Below, piece by piece: positions 58,988 through 64,000 of a stretch of DNA of 64,000 bases (positions are counted from its first letter, which is position 1; every line of letters begins with the position of its first letter). The notes beneath the pieces are model-generated. The model was not told where the DNA came from and did no database searches. It saw nothing but the letters and a program-made list of their open reading frames with translations. Position numbers and translations under genes: made by a program. The stretch comes from Arabidopsis thaliana (taxonomy: Eukaryota > Streptophyta > Magnoliopsida > Brassicales > Brassicaceae), in the NCBI RefSeq assembly GCF_000001735.4, contig NC_003074.8, forward strand, positions 19,475,261 through 19,539,260, in the 5' to 3' direction.

Positions 58988-59152
58988 ACATACATTCTAA
59001 ACAACGCAAGACTCTTGAAGAAGGCAACTTTCTCGACAAATCCCATTGAGTCCAAAGAGAAGCTTGAGATGCTCAACGAGTTCACAAGAGTGAAAGCTTC
59101 AAATTCTTATCAGCTTGTTTTTGAATATGACGGTGAATCAATAATCACATAA
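58988..59152 (+). pseudogene. 3' fragment of an FBD gene (FBD domain)
   Basis: Reads [54 protein letters not shown] and a TAA at 59150-59152. It aligns with the last 55 residues of the array copies, with a small internal deletion. A 13-bp direct repeat CATTCTAAACAAC (58977-58989 and 58993-59005) marks its junction with the copia fragment. With 56839-56995 it probably forms one gene split by about 2 kb of inserted DNA. Confidence 0.8.
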
Positions 59153-59377
59153 ATTTAATTTTTAGCTTATAAATTCTACTTGTAGTAATTAATATTTTAG
59201 TTACAATAAAACTCTCCGGGTTTAAAGAACAAAAGTCAACTGAAATATGAATTAAATAAACAAAACTAAATAAAATCAGCAAATATAAATATCCGATTTC
59301 GTATATTTATCTTCTCTTCTCCTTAAATCACTTCGATCAAAACTTATCTCTCTCTATCGTCTTTTGTTTTGATTTAA

Positions 59378-60247
59378 ATGCCTCAAGTCGTTGCTTCAGC
59401 ATGTACCGGTGGGTCTGACCGGAAAATCTCATGTGAAACTCTGGCCGACGATAACGAAGACTCACCTCATAACTCGAAGATCCGACCCGTATCCATCTCC
59501 GCCGTCGATTTTCCACCGGAATCTTACTCTTTATCAAAAGAAGCTCAGCTCGAATGGCTAAACGACAACGCCTTCTTCGAACGCAAAGAATCACAAAAAG
59601 GAAACTCTTCTGCTCCAATTTCGAATCCCAATACAAACCCTAATTCGAGCTCTCATCGAATCTCACTCAAATCAAAAGCGTCGATCATCAGATTACCGAA
59701 ACCGCAGAAGACGTGTTTCAACGAAGCGAAGAAACGGAGAAATTGCAGAATCGCGAGGACTTTGATGATTCCGAAACGGATCGGGTCGAGATTGAAATCG
59801 GATCCTACGTTATCGGAGCCATGTTCTCCCAAGGTTTCTTGTATCGGAAGGGTTAGATCTAAACGTGATCGTAGCCGACGAATGCAGAGACAAAAATCCG
59901 GTCGAACCAATTCGTTTAAGGATAAACCGGTTCCGGTTAAGAAGCCTGGTTTTTTCGCTAGCTTCAGAGCTATTTTCAGAACCGGTGGCGGTTGCAAAGA
60001 CTTATCTGCGAGTGGAGCTCACGCGCCTCGGAGGGATGTCGTAGTCTCTCCGCCGAGAGTTTCGGTGAGAAGATCGACGGATATTAGAGGACGGCTTCCG
60101 CCGGGAGACGTCGGGAAATCCTCGCCGCAGAGGAATAGTACCGGTTCGAGGAGATCAATTGACGGCGGTGAACCGGTTCTGCCTGGTTTAGGTGGGATGA
60201 CTCGGTTTACTTCAGGGAGAAGACCGGATTTGTTGGTTGAAGTTTGA
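59378..60247 (+). CDS. Basic plant protein of unknown function
   Basis: Intronless, 289 residues from the ATG at 59378 (MPQVVASACTGGSDRKISCE). It has a plant-specific look: an N-terminal block PESYSLSKEAQLEWLNDNAF with FERKES following, then a long basic Ser/Arg/Lys-rich region (RVRSKRDRSRRMQRQKSGR) that could be a nuclear localisation signal, a hydrophobic-basic patch KKPGFFASFRAIFRTGG, and a conserved C-terminus LPGLGGMTRFTSGRRPDLLV. No catalytic domain, signal peptide or transmembrane segment. By order At3g52710, with a chromosome 2 paralogue At2g36220 (both recalled). Function unknown. Confidence 0.85.
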   Translation: MPQVVASACTGGSDRKISCETLADDNEDSPHNSKIRPVSISAVDFPPESYSLSKEAQLEWLNDNAFFERKESQKGNSSAPISNPNTNPNSSSHRISLKSKASIIRLPKPQKTCFNEAKKRRNCRIARTLMIPKRIGSRLKSDPTLSEPCSPKVSCIGRVRSKRDRSRRMQRQKSGRTNSFKDKPVPVKKPGFFASFRAIFRTGGGCKDLSASGAHAPRRDVVVSPPRVSVRRSTDIRGRLPPGDVGKSSPQRNSTGSRRSIDGGEPVLPGLGGMTRFTSGRRPDLLVEV

Positions 60248-61228
60248 CGTGGCGTGACGTACGGCGTTTTACTGTGAGTGGTGGGGTCCAGTCCCGAGAA
60301 AAAACAAGGATCGTGATTGGTTAGTTGGCTATATGGGGCCCAGAAGCGTGTGTATATTTGAAAAGTCGTTGTGATGACATGGCGAGTGGTTTAACGGAGT
60401 TAGGAACACGGCACAGATAGAAAAACGCGGACGCTTTTGGATTGATTTCTTACGTCTCAACCACTTTCACCGTTTTATTATATAGCTTTTGGTGCGTTTT
60501 TTCTTCTTTTTAAGACTTTTGATATTTGAATTAGTTTCGCTTTTTGTCCTTTTTATTATTTTCCTTGTTTTGGGTTGTACATAGGTATTGTTATTTCTTT
60601 GTGTACATGTGTTTTTTTTTTGCTTAGAAAGGAATAGTAGAATGTAAAAGATACTTGTGATGATCAGTCAATAATGTGTTAGACACCTGAGCCAATGTTC
60701 CATATTGTTGATTTTGTTGTCACCATTTAAATTTTGACAAAGACTGTTTTATTAGTGCTAGAATTCTCAAAAACTAAAGTCTAAAACAATGAAAGTGAAT
60801 AGTTGGAGCCATGAATACTTTAAATTCTTTCTTTGACTTGAAGTGGCGAGTTATGTAAAAGTGATCGCTATTTGCTAGTGTCATTTGTCATATTATATGT
60901 AATTTCATTTGTATATTGAGTAGTTATTTCATTTTCAAGAAACGACAGGTCATTCATAGCCATCTTTGGTTTTATTATAACATAAACGAATGGGAACAAC
61001 TAGTCATTTCTTTGAATTGGCATTTTGTTATGAAGTCTCTTTATTGTTGGGACCTCCATAATGGGGCCTCGTAAAAACCTTATGAGAATTCAGACTTGTA
61101 AGTTTTTGTTCATTTCCTGAAGAAGCTTGTCATGTGTTAATAGTACTTGTAACTAATACATACATGTTTTGGAAGACTATAAAACAATATTGTGAGTATT
61201 AGGTAAAGAATAGTATAATATATATATA
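60248..61228. other. Downstream spacer
   Basis: Contains the 3' untranslated sequence of the 59378 gene (T-rich, to about 60650), then AT-rich DNA. No gene or repeat found. Confidence 0.4.
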
Positions 61229-62555
61229 CTAGATTTTAACCCGCAGTACACCGCGGGGCTATAATTTTTAGAAAAAATCAAAATGTAATATACTTAATTG
61301 ATTAACATTATTATATAACCTATTATTTTGTATTTTTTGAATTTAATATGTGGTACGACGGGCAAATTGTTTTTATTAGTATAGGCAATAATGTTAGCTT
61401 TTACGATCTTTTTTGTATTAAAGTTAATAATTTTATATAAGTACAATAAAAAAACTAATGCTGATAAAATATTAAAATAAGATTTAAACCGTGTTATTAC
61501 TTTTAGTTGATGATATTATAAATATGTATTAATATCGATCCAAACCCGTCCCACCATATAACTTTCATGAAATATTACTTTTTATAAGTTTAAATATTAT
61601 TAATGTTTATAAAGTTAAAATATTTCAATAATATATTTCAAAAATTAATACTTTTTTGCCTTTTATGTAATGACATTTTTTGTAATTCTTACTAAAACAA
61701 AATAAGTCTACAAAATGTAATTCAATATTTTAAATGCAGATAATGTTATAAATAACTATTTAGTTTAATCATAATTTGTAATTGATATGTACTTGAGTTT
61801 TTGGACTACCTGTATTTCACGTCATTTAATAGCCTAAATTGGGTAGTTTTGTAACATTATTTGAAACAATAATATTATCTTAATACATGTACATTTTACT
61901 AACTGAAAATATGAGATTGATTATTTTTATAACACGGAAAATATGAGATAGATTTTTATATTACACTGAAAATGAATGATTCAAAACTAAAAATCATAGT
62001 GTAATATAGTTTAGCGTAAAAAATAATTAAAAGGATTTTATTTATTTATTTTGTTTCTTAAATTTTAGTTTAGACTCAGAAAACAATTGTTTAACTTCCT
62101 TAGAAGATGATAAACACATATAGAAGATTTGAATCTCTATTCATATATATATTTAAAAATCAGTAATGTCAATATAATTAAAGGATAGATTAGAAGAAAT
62201 TCTCTTGAATGTTAAATAATTCATTTGTTATTTATAAACGAAATATTAAATGCTGTAAAAAATGAAATATTAAATAAATATGGAAAGAAAATCCTACCTT
62301 AAAAGATTTTGTATTATTGAAATCGATTTTTTTTACAGCAAATTAAAACCAAAAATTAATAAATACTTAAGAGAAATTTTAGGAATGATTTCGTTTGAAA
62401 TAATGGTGGAGTTAATATAGAGAGATTTTAGGCAATATTTTTGTTAGGTAAATATTTGATTTAAAATTTCTGCATAAATTCAGTGGCATTGAGTCGTAAA
62501 TAAGTCCAAGTCCAAGATTTATTTATTAAAATGGCTGCAAAAATGTATATATAGA
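61229..62555 (-). mobile_element. Non-autonomous Helitron, copy 3 (1,327 bp)
   Basis: Minus orientation. 5' end TCTATATATACATTTTTGCA at 62555 after a host A. 3' end has hairpin CCGCGG-TGTA-CTGCGG (one G-T mismatch), then GGTTAAAATCTAG ending at 61229 before a host T. The ends are nearly identical to copies 1 and 2, while the interior is about twice as long and has no coding capacity. The length range 585-1,327 bp is typical of families mobilised in trans. Confidence 0.85.
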
Positions 62556-63098
62556 TATAGATATATAGTATTCTACTCGGGAGATATTTTTATCTTTGCT
62601 GCAAAAAGAGAGGTCCATCAATTTTGATAATATATACTAATAATGCTATACGTCTTACTTTTAGTATTTATTTTTGTTACGAAAATTATTGTTTGTTTGG
62701 AGTTGGCAGGAAAGACAATGACAATTAATTTGTCTTAACACTGCTTCTCCTTTTTTTCCTCGTAACAATTATTTCTAACTAACGCGGAAACAAACAAATC
62801 CATCTTTAGATTTTTTTCCCTCCTTCAATCTTCCAAGTTCAAACAATTAATATAGTAGTACACTTGTTTCTTTTTTCCAATATAAAACTATCATTGTAAA
62901 ATTCTCTCATACTACTATATCTTTATTGAATCTATTTACGTCAAAAAAAATCAGAGATATATTAAGATGTTGTTTTTAAAGTTGATTCAAAATGTACATA
63001 GTTATAATGTCCATTTCAGCTCGAAGACAATTAATCATTTATGTGTAGATTAATTAGGATTGATGTCTTGTAAATTTTAAGTTAAAATACGAACGATC

Positions 63099-63133
<35 letters not shown>

Positions 63134-63543
63134 TTAACAACATATATACATTTTACGGATTTAAATCCGGCTGATGATATAATAACGAAAATAACAACAA
63201 CAAAAAAAACCACTAGACACACTTTCCGGCTTACCGGCTATATCATGTTTAACACTTTTGGTTAGAGGATATTAATGTAACCGTTGTATTCGATGACATT
63301 AAAACGTGGAACCAAATTAATTTTTTCGACATCTAATTCATTTGTTCTTAACTTCTTATTATACTAAATATGATATTAGTTATTCACGTTGTCTCAATGT
63401 AGAACATATCTCACAACACCACATAGTAAATTTGGAAATCGTATATCAAGTCGTAAACAACAACACAGTACTACATAAGAGATTATTAGTTTTACAAAGC
63501 TAATTAGGGTTCTAAACAAACCAATAGACAATGTAAAACTATT
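62556..63543. other. Spacer before the carbonic anhydrase gene
   Basis: AT-rich with a 32-T homopolymer (listed separately). No gene recognised. It includes the 3' untranslated region of ACA1 at its right edge. Confidence 0.4.
63101..63132 (+). repeat. Poly(T) tract, 32 bases
   Basis: An uninterrupted run of 32 T, read as poly(A) on the minus strand. It could be the tail of a minus-strand retroposon or simple slippage. No retroposon body or target duplication was recognised. Confidence 0.85.
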
Positions 63544-63717
63544 TTAATTGGGTTTTTTCTTTTTGTTACCGGTTTCTTTTTTATCGACACGCTCGTGGTC
63601 GTGGAACATCTCAACTCTCCGGCCGTTGAGGGGTTGACACGGTCTTGAATTGTTCTTGAAAGAAGTGTCCAATGGAGATCTGAGTAGTTCTACTTGTTCC
63701 TTTGACATTGACCTCAC
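63544..63717 (-). CDS. ACA1: Alpha carbonic anhydrase 1, last coding exon (rest outside window)
   Basis: On the minus strand the acceptor AAATGCAG is followed at 63717 by 57 codons: [40 protein letters not shown], then a Lys-rich end [13 protein letters not shown] and TAA at 63546-63544. SxEQ-L---L---NNSRPxQPLNGR is the conserved C-terminal pattern of alpha-type carbonic anhydrases. The Lys-rich tail and position fit At3g52720 (ACA1/CAH1, recalled). The enzyme interconverts CO2 and bicarbonate using zinc held by three histidines, which lie upstream and are not in this window. The Arabidopsis protein is reported to reach the chloroplast through the secretory pathway. Confidence 0.88.
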
Positions 63718-64000
63718 CTGCATTTAATTTATTATACACGGCAATCATAAATCACGATGTCACGTTAATTTGGACCGTTTCCATACAAAAATGTCAAATA
63801 AACATGAAAGTAGTAGCTAGCTAGATGTTATCAATCGTATATATTGACTTCTCTATTCATTCAAACGTGAATAACAAGTTTGACATAAAGGGTTTAGCTT
63901 AAAAGCAGGGGTTGTGGAGCCCAAAAGACACTCAAATTGGTTTGAATATCGTCCAGAAAAATTAATAATGTATTAAGTTTGAAACTTCAATATCGTTACG
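63718..64000 (-). other. Last intron of ACA1 (partial)
   Basis: From the 63718 splice acceptor to the window end the sequence has no further exon that I can identify and appears intronic for the minus-strand ACA1 gene. Confidence 0.45.

Noticed and set aside
63101-63132. Poly(T) tract as the tail of a retroposed gene
   Set aside because: No coding or SINE body precedes it on the minus strand and no target duplication was found.

Overview
The window is plant nuclear DNA and reads as Arabidopsis thaliana. It is AT-rich and has many short GT-AG introns. Several spliced products have exactly the lengths I remember for the long arm of chromosome 3, about At3g52525 to At3g52720. Locus names are from memory; exon structures, lengths and motifs were read from the sequence.

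Region by region. 1-14 kb: the C-terminus of an OVATE family protein (OFP6), copia and F-box relics, a small unrecognised two-exon gene whose intron holds a SINE-like insertion, a ZRK-type pseudokinase, a decayed copy of the starch phosphatase SEX4, and OFP18. 14-25 kb: a damaged OFP18 paralogue, the ubiquitin E2 variant UEV1D and a small GIR-like zinc-ribbon gene, separated by long AT-rich spacers. 25.7-39.3 kb is the dense housekeeping block: tRNA-Leu(UAG), an ABHD11-like hydrolase, RPS14C, UBQ1 (ubiquitin-RPL40), cell wall invertase CWINV2 with its 9-nt mini-exon, an acyltransferase-fold protein, a small tail-anchored membrane protein, and RPA3. 39.8-49.5 kb: nicastrin (gamma-secretase) and the RRM protein LFL1. 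50-59.2 kb: a decaying tandem array of F-box/LRR/FBD genes with two apparently usable copies, one copy with two in-frame stops, and at least three relics, one split by about 2 kb of foreign DNA. 59.4 kb to the end: a basic protein of unknown function, then the last coding exon of alpha carbonic anhydrase ACA1.

Three non-autonomous Helitrons share the same 5' TC end and 3' hairpin-CTAG end (45.4, 53.8 and 61.2 kb).

There is no operon logic. The meaningful groupings are the translation pair RPS14C-UBQ1, both with telo-box and site II promoter elements, the OFP6/OFP18/OFP-relic cluster, and the FBD array. I did not find a wholly new system. The least explained items are the 29.7-30.0 kb palindrome and hairpin series, the 57.2-57.8 kb frameshifted gene, the SEX4 relic with a stop at its catalytic cysteine, and the two-exon gene at 5.8-7.9 kb.
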